A DNA stretch of 64,000 bases, from contig NZ_CP139698.1 in the NCBI RefSeq assembly GCF_034372165.1, forward strand, positions 248,001 through 312,000, given 5' to 3'. Position numbers and translations under genes: made by a program. The notes beneath the pieces were generated by a model, which was not told the origin of the DNA, made no database searches, and saw nothing but the letters and a program-made list of their open reading frames with translations. This DNA comes from Christiangramia sp. OXR-203. Its GTDB lineage: Bacteria; Bacteroidota; Bacteroidia; Flavobacteriales; Flavobacteriaceae. Shown here one piece after another: positions 37,664 to 45,714 of this stretch; the first letter of the stretch is position 1, and each line of letters opens with the position of its first letter.

Positions 37664-37841
37664 TTTATGCAAGCTCAAATCAATTTCGAAGATACATATT
37701 TGAACCGGCTGGAATGATGCAGATATCTCATTTTTAGAGAAGAGATTGGAAAATTATCTATTTCTAATTTGACAATTTTCGAATGATTTTACCCTTCAAA
37801 ATTCATTTTAACTAAATATCCTGTGCATATTATTGCCCAGT

Positions 37842-37991
37842 TTAACGTCTTTAACAATGTCAAGACTAATTTTGAATCATTCCAATTAACATAATATTTT
37901 GTTTTCCTCTAATTAGCAGTATATTGCGGCGAAATTTGTTGAAATGTTAAACTTAGGTACGTTAAATATTTTAACATTGAGATAATGTTAG
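37842..37991. promoter_or_regulatory. cluster of TTAACAT-like heptamers upstream of the TonB receptor operon
   Basis: The 387-bp gap before the receptor holds at least seven copies of TTAAC(A/G)T or its complement: 37842, 37851 (TTAACAA), 37886, 37944 (reverse), 37959 (reverse), 37971 and 37985 (reverse). Two form an inverted repeat, TAACATT and AATGTTA, around a 5-bp spacer at 37972-37990, just before a TAGTTTTC that may be the -7 box. This looks like an operator region for a dimeric regulator, but AT-rich DNA gives such words by chance. The rest of the gap shows nothing I recognise. Confidence 0.35.
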
Positions 37992-38050
37992 AGAAGAACA
38001 ATTAGTTTTCTTTTGCATCGAATTTTAAACAAACTCAAACACACAAAAAA

Positions 38051-40585
38051 ATGAGGAAATTATTACTCTTAGCGATGTTCTTAACATCTGCTACGATTTT
38101 TGCTCAAGGAACTGTTACCGGTGTGGTAATGGATTCCCAAACATCAGGTCCACTTCCTGGAGCTAATGTAATGGTAGTTGGTACTAACAATGGTACAATG
38201 ACAGATTTCGACGGAAACTTCACTTTGAAGGTTGCAGAATCTGAAGGTACTATTAAAATTACCTTCGTAGGTTACACTTCTAAGGAAGTAAAATTCAATG
38301 TTACTGGCGACACTCAGGATCTAGGACAAATCGTTCTGGGTGCAGATGATAACGCATTGGATGAGATCGTTGTAACAAGTTTCTCACTTGCTATCGACAG
38401 AAAAACACCAGTAGCTGTTTCAACTATTAGTGCTGCAGAGATCGAAACCAAGATTGGTAACCAGGAATTTCCTGAAGTGCTAAAATCTACTCCTGGAGTA
38501 TATGCTAACAAAGCCGGTGGTGGTTTTGGTGATGCAGAGCTTCGTATGAGAGGTTTTGAAGGTGAAAACATCGCAGTAATGATTAATGGTGTTCCTGTAA
38601 ACGACATGGAAAATGGTCGTGTATACTGGAGTAACTGGGCAGGTCTTTCTGATGTAACCAGAACTATGCAAACTCAAAGAGGTTTAGGTGCTGCTAAAGT
38701 TGCTGTTCCATCTATCGCTGGTACGGTAAACGTTGTAACTAAAACTACAGATGCTGAAAAAGGTGGTAGCATCTACGCTGCAACTGGTAATGATGGCTAC
38801 ACTAAGTTTGGTGCTACTGTATCTACAGGGAAGTCTGAAAATGGACTTGCTGCAACAGTATCTGCTTCGAGAACAGTTGGAGATGGTTATGTAGATGGTA
38901 CTGAATTTATTGGGTATAACTACTTCGTAAACATCGCAAAAGAATTTGGTGAAGATCATGAACTTTCTTTCACTGCTTTTGGTGCACCACAAAGACACGG
39001 TCAGCGTCAAAACAGATACACTATCGAAACTTACAGAGAGAGCGAAAGAGGTATCAAATTTAACGGAGACTGGGGTTACTTAAACGGTCAGGTTACTCAA
39101 ATCGAGGATAACTTCTACCACAAACCACAAATGTCTTTAAACCACTATTGGGATATTAACGAGAATACTGAATTATCTACTGCACTTTACGCTTCCTTTG
39201 GAACAGGTGGAGGTGGTGGATGGGCCGGAACAAACAAGTTTGGTCTTGATTCTAAATACAGAGATGGTTACCTACAACCGGTAAATCTTGATCTAATCGT
39301 AGATGAGAACATTGAAAGAGGAGCTGATGGTTCTGAAACTATTTTAAGAGCTTCTAGAAACGACCACAACTGGTACGGTGCACTTTCTACTTTATCTACA
39401 GATATTACAGATGATATCGAACTTCTTGCAGGTATCGATTTAAGATACTACAAAGGAGAGCACTTCCAGGAAGTTACAGATCTTCTAGGTGGACAGTACT
39501 ATTTTGACGATTCTAACGTAAACAATCCTGTAAACCTTGCAAAGGTTGGAGACAAGATTAGCTACAACAATGACGGTATCGTTCTTTGGGAAGGTGGATT
39601 CCTTCAGGGAGAATATTCAAAAGATGATTTAGATATCTTCGTTTCTCTTGCAGCTTCGAACACATCTTACAAGCGTGTTGATTACTTCAACAACCTTGAT
39701 TCAGATCCTAACCAGGAATCTGATTACGCACACTTCTTTGGATACCAGATCAAAGGTGGAGCGAACTACAACTTCACTAGAACTAGTGGTGTATTCGCAA
39801 ACATTGGGTACTTTGAAAGAGCACCATTCTTTGATGCTGTATTCCTAAACTTTGTAAACGACCTTAACCCAGACGCTGAAAATCAAAAGATCTTTAGTAC
39901 TGAACTTGGATATACTTACAGAAGCTCTGTATTGAGAGCTAACGTAAACGTTTACAGAACTAACTGGAGAGACAGATCTTTGATCTACTCTTATAACAAT
40001 CCTGATGGTTCTCTTGGTGTTGCAAACATTTTGGGTGTAAATGCAATTCACCAGGGTCTTGAACTTGATTTCGAATACCGTCCTTTCGAGGAACTTTCTA
40101 TCACAGGTTTTGCTTCTTTCGGTGACTACAGATGGGAAAGTGATGTAACAGGAGTACAAATCTTTGACGAAGAGCAGAATCTTATTGATGAGATCAACCT
40201 TTTCATAGAGGATACTAAAGTAGGTGGTACGCCACAAACTACTGCTGGTCTTGGAGTAGACTATGAGTTCCTAACAGATATGAGATTAAGAGCTAACTAT
40301 AACTACTTCGGTGATTTCTGGTCAGATTTTGATCCGGTAAGCCGTACGAATCCTGATGCTGGTGAGACCTGGAAACTTCCAGATTTTGGAACACTTGATG
40401 TAGGTCTTTCTTACGATTTCTCTGTAGCTGGATTTGATGCTGCTTTGAATGCGAACGTTTACAACATTACAGATACAGAATATATTGCTAACGCACAGAA
40501 TGGTCTTCAGAACAACGCACGTACTGCACTTGTATGGTACGGTTTCGGAAGAACTTACACTGTAGGAGCTAAACTTAACTTCTAA
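38051..40585 (+). CDS. TonB-dependent receptor with CarboxypepD_reg-like N-terminal domain
   Basis: This 844-residue outer-membrane receptor has a signal peptide (1-19, before QGTVTG), a CarboxypepD_reg-like domain (about 20-95), a plug (about 105-230 with LRMRGFEGENIAVMINGVPV and WSNWAGLSDVTRTMQTQRGL) and a barrel to residue 844 (AKLNF). Codons ending in C (AAC, TAC, TTC, GAC) are more frequent than in neighbouring genes, which hints at very high expression. It is related by eye to the second receptor at 45715. A lipoprotein follows after 10 bp, as in SusC/SusD-type pairs, but the partner is not a SusD. Substrate unknown; the surrounding nucleases suggest nucleic-acid fragments. Confidence 0.88.
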   Translation: MRKLLLLAMFLTSATIFAQGTVTGVVMDSQTSGPLPGANVMVVGTNNGTMTDFDGNFTLKVAESEGTIKITFVGYTSKEVKFNVTGDTQDLGQIVLGADDNALDEIVVTSFSLAIDRKTPVAVSTISAAEIETKIGNQEFPEVLKSTPGVYANKAGGGFGDAELRMRGFEGENIAVMINGVPVNDMENGRVYWSNWAGLSDVTRTMQTQRGLGAAKVAVPSIAGTVNVVTKTTDAEKGGSIYAATGNDGYTKFGATVSTGKSENGLAATVSASRTVGDGYVDGTEFIGYNYFVNIAKEFGEDHELSFTAFGAPQRHGQRQNRYTIETYRESERGIKFNGDWGYLNGQVTQIEDNFYHKPQMSLNHYWDINENTELSTALYASFGTGGGGGWAGTNKFGLDSKYRDGYLQPVNLDLIVDENIERGADGSETILRASRNDHNWYGALSTLSTDITDDIELLAGIDLRYYKGEHFQEVTDLLGGQYYFDDSNVNNPVNLAKVGDKISYNNDGIVLWEGGFLQGEYSKDDLDIFVSLAASNTSYKRVDYFNNLDSDPNQESDYAHFFGYQIKGGANYNFTRTSGVFANIGYFERAPFFDAVFLNFVNDLNPDAENQKIFSTELGYTYRSSVLRANVNVYRTNWRDRSLIYSYNNPDGSLGVANILGVNAIHQGLELDFEYRPFEELSITGFASFGDYRWESDVTGVQIFDEEQNLIDEINLFIEDTKVGGTPQTTAGLGVDYEFLTDMRLRANYNYFGDFWSDFDPVSRTNPDAGETWKLPDFGTLDVGLSYDFSVAGFDAALNANVYNITDTEYIANAQNGLQNNARTALVWYGFGRTYTVGAKLNF

Positions 40586-40595
40586 ACACAACACG

Positions 40596-42314
40596 ATGAA
40601 AAAGACATTTTATGTACTAATGGCTTTTGTAGGTCTGGCTTTAACTAGCTGTGAGCCAATGGAAGACATTCATGACGAGATCGACAACGATCTGGATAGC
40701 CAGCTTGCTGTTGCTGAAAGAGATTATGTACTTACTGAGGATGATTATGAAGAACTTGGACAGAACTTTCCAAACTTCGGTTCAGTAGAAGATGCAAGAA
40801 CTTTGATTCCTTCTTTACTTTCAGACCTATACCCAACTTATGGTGCAGGTTCAATTATTAATGTTGGATTCGATCTTTTCGATCCGCTTAGAGTTCAGGA
40901 CTATTCAGTATCTAGCTCAGACTACGGTATGATCGATCTTTCTACAGACTATTTCTCTGGAATGGGAGATGTTGCAGATTTTCTTGACGCGAAATATCCA
41001 CAGGCAGAAGATGGTGAGTATGTTAGACTAACTTACAATATTCTTGCTGAAGAGATCGCTTACGAGCTTTCTGCCGATGATTTTGATGTAATTGGAGACG
41101 AACTTGGAGATGTTTATCCAGATCCAGCATCTAGTGCTGCTCAATACAGCAACTTCGATAGAAGATCTGATAGAGACGCTTACTGGAGTAACGATATGAT
41201 CGTTGAAGCTCTTGGTGTAGCTATTTCTGAAGAATTTGGAGATATCGCCGGTCAGCAGTATAACGTTACTTACGCTATCTATGATGGCAGCTCAGGAACT
41301 GAAAGCATGACTGTTCAGTTTGATGGTAATACTTATGTAGCTGTTGGTGGAACTTCTTATGAGATCAGTAGTGAAGATTATGATGCTATTGGTGATGAAT
41401 TCGCTACTGCATATCCTGGACCAGCTGGAAATGCTGCCCAGTTTGGAAGTTTTGACGTTAGAGAAACTAGCGATAACTACTGGAGCGAAGACATGCTTTT
41501 AGAAGCTTTTGCTTTCGTAATTACTAGTGAATTTCCTGCAGCTCAGGATGGAGATCAGTTTGTGTTGACTTACAGAGTTTACAATGGTTCTGTAGCTACT
41601 ATCGTGGTAAACCTTGTTCTTGACGGTGGTGCTGTCACTATCGATGAAGATGCTTCAGTTTCGACTATTGAAGAAACTAAAGTATTTGCTTACACGAACG
41701 GAGACTGGGATGAGCCTTACATGCTACCTGAAAATTCTTATACTGAAGAATTCGGTCAGCGTTTCAGCAACTTCGGAGACGAGGATGAAGCTCTTGCTAA
41801 AATCGCGATCTTCTTAGGAAGAGAATTCCCTTACGCTGAAGAAGGTGAATACAAAGCTGTTGCATATCGTTTCTACAACGGTGAAGCGACTGTAACTGAG
41901 TACGCCAACTTCGTATTCGAAGGTGGAGACTGGATGGCTATTCCTAGTGTAATTTCAGACGCACTTCAGTTCGGATATGAAGATGGAATGTGGGTGCCAG
42001 ATAATACCATTAACTATACACTTACTTCTGCTGATTACTCTATTATTGCTGATGCACTTTCAGATAATACTGAACTTTCAACGCAACTTGCAAGTGTAGA
42101 TCGTTATGGTAACTTCGACCGTCGTCCGGGAGCTAGTGCTTACTGGAATGATGATAATCTTTTATTAGCTATGCAAGCGCTTCTTAATGAAATCGCTCCA
42201 AATGCTGAAGAAGGACAGAAGTACTTACTTACTTTTGATATCTATAATGGATCGAATACTACAGAAAGCCTAAGCCTTATTAAAGAAGGTGGAATGTGGG
42301 TAATCAACCAGTAG
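40596..42314 (+). CDS. repeat-containing surface lipoprotein, receptor partner
   Basis: I do not recognise the family of this 572-residue lipoprotein. The signal ends in a lipobox LTSC with Cys19. The mature part consists of about six degenerate repeats of 80-110 residues. Each begins with a pattern like YELSADDFDVIGDEL, continues with a YSNFDRR...AYWSNDM block, and ends with a YNVTYAIYDGSSGTES block. The clearest copies are at about 153-250, 251-345 and 465-572. It is very acidic. No SusD-type TPR helices are visible. It follows the TonB receptor by 10 bp and shares its optimised codon use, so it is probably the surface binding partner of that receptor. A terminator follows. Confidence 0.7.
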   Translation: MKKTFYVLMAFVGLALTSCEPMEDIHDEIDNDLDSQLAVAERDYVLTEDDYEELGQNFPNFGSVEDARTLIPSLLSDLYPTYGAGSIINVGFDLFDPLRVQDYSVSSSDYGMIDLSTDYFSGMGDVADFLDAKYPQAEDGEYVRLTYNILAEEIAYELSADDFDVIGDELGDVYPDPASSAAQYSNFDRRSDRDAYWSNDMIVEALGVAISEEFGDIAGQQYNVTYAIYDGSSGTESMTVQFDGNTYVAVGGTSYEISSEDYDAIGDEFATAYPGPAGNAAQFGSFDVRETSDNYWSEDMLLEAFAFVITSEFPAAQDGDQFVLTYRVYNGSVATIVVNLVLDGGAVTIDEDASVSTIEETKVFAYTNGDWDEPYMLPENSYTEEFGQRFSNFGDEDEALAKIAIFLGREFPYAEEGEYKAVAYRFYNGEATVTEYANFVFEGGDWMAIPSVISDALQFGYEDGMWVPDNTINYTLTSADYSIIADALSDNTELSTQLASVDRYGNFDRRPGASAYWNDDNLLLAMQALLNEIAPNAEEGQKYLLTFDIYNGSNTTESLSLIKEGGMWVINQ

Positions 42315-42334
42315 GTTCTAAACTCAATCTATAT

Positions 42335-42369
42335 AAACCTCTTATCTTCACGGTAAGAGGTTTTTTTTT
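42335..42369 (+). terminator. rho-independent terminator after the receptor-lipoprotein pair
   Basis: A perfect 10-bp stem (AAACCTCTTA/TAAGAGGTTT) around a 9-base loop is followed by a run of T. Confidence 0.9.
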
Positions 42370-42410
42370 GACTTAAAATGTCAGATATTTGCAGCCACAA
42401 TACACAAACT

Positions 42411-44048
42411 ATGAAAAAATATACCGGACTTTTTTTGCTGGCGCTCATGTTGGGTTGCTCAGGTGATGATGATTCAACACCAACTCCTACGCCACCAGTT
42501 GAAGAAGAAAATCCAGTAGCAACGGCAGATGAACTTTCTGCTGTTCAAAATGAAACTTATACTTTCAACAGAGCTATGCTTCTGGAAAATGATGTGCTTG
42601 TGGATAATGCGATCATTACTAGCATAGATACTGAAACTGAAGCAGGAGGAACGATCACAGATAATCGTGATCAAACCTATACTTATGAACCTGCTAACGA
42701 TTTCACAGGAAATGATACATTTTCTTATACCATCTGCGTACCTGGAGATTCCGATAGATGTTCCAGTGCTGTAGTTACCATTATCGTAGGTGACGCCGGT
42801 GAACCAATAGCGGCCGATGATAGTTATACTACCCAGGAAGGTAAAACCTATACTATTAGCAATCACCTTGATAATGACCAGGTGGTAGATAATGCTGAAG
42901 TTGCTTCCGTAGAAAGTACAAGTGGTAACGCTACAGTAACGCTACAGGATGATGGAAGTATTTTGTATGAACCAAATTCAGATTTTTCTGGTCAGGATAC
43001 TTTTACTTACACCTTGTGTGACGATGATGAGACTCCTGGTTGTTCTACTGCCACAATAACAATGACCGTCGAAGACGAAGGTTCACCGGTTGCTTCAGAT
43101 GATACTGTTGTAATTGAAGCTGGCACTTCCGAAGAAGTGATCACAAAACTTTTGGATAATGATGATCTAACTGATGATGCAACAATTTCTTCATTAGATG
43201 ATTCGGCAAGTAACGCGACCATCGTTTTGAATAGTGATGGCACAGTTACCTATACGCCACAATCTGGTTTTATGGGAGAGGATACTTTTACATACACCAT
43301 TTGTGATGATGATGCTGATGCAAGCTGTTCTACAGCTACTGTTACGGTAAATATCGTGGAAGCCGTAAAATTCAATGTTCCTGATGATCTTAAAGCTTAT
43401 TATTCAGACGCCAGTTTTACTATAGATCCAGACTTGCTGTATTCAGAGCTTTCAGATTTTACGAACGCGCAACACACGAACCGTCTTACATATACAGATC
43501 GTCATGATTATCTATATGATGCAGATGCTGCTCTTGATGATGAATCTATGGTAGTGTTGATCTACTCTGGGGAACTTAGACCAGATGATGAATTTCAGTT
43601 AGGAGATCTTGACGGTGATGAAAGTTTTAATACGGAACATATTTATCCTCAGTCTCGATTAAACACTGAAGAATCTGTGAGTGACCTTCATTTACTAAGA
43701 GTTGCAGATGTAGACATTAATTCTGAAAGACTTAACTACCCATTTACTGAAGGTAGTGGAGAATACAAGCTTGTAGGCGGTGATAGTTGGTATCCTGGAG
43801 ATGAATGGAAGGGAGATGTTGCCAGAATGGTAATGTATGTTAATCTTAGCTACGGCGATGATTTTGATGAAGTTGGAAATCTTGAACTATTCCTGAAATG
43901 GAACCGTGAAGATCCGGTTTCAGCCTTCGAATTACAGCGTAATGATGTGATTGAAGCGGCTCAGGGTAACCGTAACCCATTTATCGATAATCCATTCCTT
44001 GCTACTCTTATTTGGGGTGGTGATGCGGCGGAAAATCGTTGGGAATAA
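42411..44048 (+). CDS. surface lipoprotein endonuclease I with three Ig-like repeats
   Basis: This 545-residue protein should cut DNA (perhaps also RNA) outside the cell. The signal ends LMLGC (Cys16). A Pro/Thr linker (about 22-35) leads to three Ig-like cadherin-type repeats at about 35-125, 128-218 and 220-312. Each has an LDND-type strand start and a DTFTYTICDDD end with a cysteine pair. The C-terminal domain (about 320-545) is endonuclease I: catalytic His410 in FNTEHIYPQS, then SDLHLLRV, KGDVARMVMY and QGNRNPFIDNP. I chose the ATG at 42411 because it starts the lipoprotein signal; an upstream in-frame ATG at 42378 does not. It lies between two receptor pairs. Confidence 0.9.
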   Translation: MKKYTGLFLLALMLGCSGDDDSTPTPTPPVEEENPVATADELSAVQNETYTFNRAMLLENDVLVDNAIITSIDTETEAGGTITDNRDQTYTYEPANDFTGNDTFSYTICVPGDSDRCSSAVVTIIVGDAGEPIAADDSYTTQEGKTYTISNHLDNDQVVDNAEVASVESTSGNATVTLQDDGSILYEPNSDFSGQDTFTYTLCDDDETPGCSTATITMTVEDEGSPVASDDTVVIEAGTSEEVITKLLDNDDLTDDATISSLDDSASNATIVLNSDGTVTYTPQSGFMGEDTFTYTICDDDADASCSTATVTVNIVEAVKFNVPDDLKAYYSDASFTIDPDLLYSELSDFTNAQHTNRLTYTDRHDYLYDADAALDDESMVVLIYSGELRPDDEFQLGDLDGDESFNTEHIYPQSRLNTEESVSDLHLLRVADVDINSERLNYPFTEGSGEYKLVGGDSWYPGDEWKGDVARMVMYVNLSYGDDFDEVGNLELFLKWNREDPVSAFELQRNDVIEAAQGNRNPFIDNPFLATLIWGGDAAENRWE

Positions 44049-44081
44049 ACTTTTCAATTAATAATTCTTATATAAAGATAT

Positions 44082-44516
44082 ATGTATCAAACAGTTCAAT
44101 TTATTCACTCCTACTGGGCCTATCTGGTTCTAATAATGCTTTTGATTGCAACCTTCAATGCTATTATTGGTTTTGCGTCAAATAAGGAATACGGTGCGAC
44201 TAATTTTAGAATCGCATTATTCACCTTGATCGTTTCTCATATACAGTTGCTAATAGGAATAGTGCTTTACTTTACTTCTGGCAACATGGCCAGATGGGAA
44301 GGTGGAATGGGAGAAGTTATGGGTAATGATACTACCAGACTTTACCTGGTAGAGCATCCATTAATGATGATCATCGCGATTGCTTTGATCACTATTGGTT
44401 ATTCCAAACATAAAAAGAAACTTACTTCGAAGCCAAAATTCAAGATGCTGGCTATTTTCTACGGAATTGCTTTTCTCGTAGTATTGTCCAGAATTCCATG
44501 GAGTGCATGGTTTTAG
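44082..44516 (+). CDS. conserved four-helix membrane protein, possibly b-type haem binding
   Basis: This 144-residue inner-membrane protein has four hydrophobic helices at about 10-30, 43-64, 88-107 and 120-140. Histidines fall within or at the ends of helices (FIHSYWAYLV, VSHIQLLIGIVLYF, VEHPLMMIIAIA), a spacing that would allow haem b ligation. Flavobacterial homologues are, as I recall, sometimes named 'cytochrome B', but no function is established. The gene starts 33 bp after the endonuclease stop on the same strand and ends before a two-way terminator. Its link to nucleic-acid use is unclear. Confidence 0.6.
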   Translation: MYQTVQFIHSYWAYLVLIMLLIATFNAIIGFASNKEYGATNFRIALFTLIVSHIQLLIGIVLYFTSGNMARWEGGMGEVMGNDTTRLYLVEHPLMMIIAIALITIGYSKHKKKLTSKPKFKMLAIFYGIAFLVVLSRIPWSAWF

Positions 44517-44533
44517 TTGAAGAACATCATAAA

Positions 44534-44560
44534 AAAAGCCCGGTTTTAAACCGGGCTTTT
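44534..44560. terminator. bidirectional rho-independent terminator
   Basis: The arms AAAAGCCCGG and CCGGGCTTTT pair perfectly around TTTTAAA, with A and T runs on the two sides. It separates the plus-strand membrane protein gene from the minus-strand phosphatase gene and can serve both. Confidence 0.92.
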
Positions 44561-44561
44561 T

Positions 44562-45617
44562 TTATTCTACAGCTTTTATCAAATACAGGTATACGGGAAA
44601 ATGATCACTATAACCTGGCTGATAGCCTGAGCTACCATAAGTACGCATAGGATATCCGCGGTACTGGCCACCCTGTGTAATTAGATAAGGAGCGTTGAAA
44701 ATTCCGGCTTTATAATACTGAAATCCTTCAGAAGTTCTGTTCAATAAGCTTTCTGAAAGATAAAATTGATCGAATAAGTTCCAGGAATCACGATAAGCCA
44801 GTGTCCCGCGACCTCTTTTAAGCATGTTTTCCATAGGATTATACAGGTCTCCTTCTTTCAAATCCTGAATTTCGGCTTTAGTTTGTAGGAACTTTTTAAA
44901 GCTTTTATTGGTAGGATCATCGTTGAAATCTCCCATTCCAATAATTCTTGCTTTCGGGTCTTCCTGGTAGATGGAGTCAATAATACGTTTATTAAGCATA
45001 GCAGCTTTTTCGCGTTTGTAACTGCTTTTTGCTTCACCACCAGACCTGGAGGGCCAGTGATTTACTATAAAATGAGTTTCCTGCCCCATGGCAATTCCGC
45101 TAACCACTAATTGGTCTCTGGTATAATCCCTTTTATCCTCATCATAGATCATTAATTTTCTGGCCTGGGAATTCGTTACTACAAATGACTGCGATCGATA
45201 CAGCAGTGCCACATCGATGCCTCGCTCATCTGGAGAATCGTAATGCACGATCCTGTAATTGAACTGTGCAAGGTTGGGATGTGCGATAAGATCTTCTAAA
45301 ACCTTCTTATTTTCAATTTCACAAAGACCTATAACCAATGGTGGCTTTTTAGATTCCTGAGTTCCTATTTCAGCAAGCACCCTGGAAATATTCGCTATTT
45401 TAACATCATAGCGTTCTTCGGTCCAGTTGTCTTTACCCAGAGCAGTCCTGTCATCATCAAACGTGAGGGTGTCGTCTACGGTGTCGAACAAATTCTCTAC
45501 ATTATAAAAGGCAATAGTTTCAATATGGTAATCTCTCATATTCTGACAATATAGCTTTTCTGAAGTTGTCAGGTATAGCCCAATTACCAAATAAATCGCT
45601 GTAATATATTTCTTCAA
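44562..45617 (-). CDS. secreted endonuclease/exonuclease/phosphatase-family protein
   Basis: This 351-residue hydrolase should split phosphodiester or phosphomonoester bonds, on DNA, nucleotides or phospholipids. A signal peptide (1-25, before QNMRD) is followed by the EEP domain. It shows FYNVENLFDTVDD, the metal glutamate in GLCEIENK, NHWPSRSGG, the catalytic GMGDFNDDP and the final SDHFPVYLYL. The start is a TTG followed by AAG AAA; a stop blocks nearby ATG choices. It is divergent from the second TonB receptor across 97 bp, so both promoters share that gap. Next to a lipoprotein nuclease and two receptors it fits a role in nucleic-acid or phosphoester scavenging. Confidence 0.88.
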   Translation of the reverse strand: MKKYITAIYLVIGLYLTTSEKLYCQNMRDYHIETIAFYNVENLFDTVDDTLTFDDDRTALGKDNWTEERYDVKIANISRVLAEIGTQESKKPPLVIGLCEIENKKVLEDLIAHPNLAQFNYRIVHYDSPDERGIDVALLYRSQSFVVTNSQARKLMIYDEDKRDYTRDQLVVSGIAMGQETHFIVNHWPSRSGGEAKSSYKREKAAMLNKRIIDSIYQEDPKARIIGMGDFNDDPTNKSFKKFLQTKAEIQDLKEGDLYNPMENMLKRGRGTLAYRDSWNLFDQFYLSESLLNRTSEGFQYYKAGIFNAPYLITQGGQYRGYPMRTYGSSGYQPGYSDHFPVYLYLIKAVE

Positions 45618-45714
45618 TTTTTTATCATTTTAGACCGCAATTAAAGTACTGGTTTTTTGATTATTACAGAAAAATGATTTAAAATTATTCCATATTTCGA
45701 CGACGAGGCACTGA

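Noticed and set aside
37842-37991. A second Pho box made of the TTAACAT words
   Set aside because: Distances between same-direction copies are 9, 35 and 85 bp, not multiples of 11 in register, so the site does not meet the direct-repeat geometry seen at 3794-3822.
38051-42314. A polysaccharide utilisation locus with a SusC/SusD pair
   Set aside because: The lipoprotein has no SusD-type helices, and no glycosidases, sulfatases or lyases are nearby. Nucleases and a phosphoesterase-type hydrolase are found in their place.
42780-43340. Tandem DNA repeat or CRISPR-like array
   Set aside because: The repetition is at protein level only: three diverged Ig-like domains of about 90 residues. DNA copies are not near-identical and there are no regular spacers. 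No CRISPR array was seen anywhere in the window.
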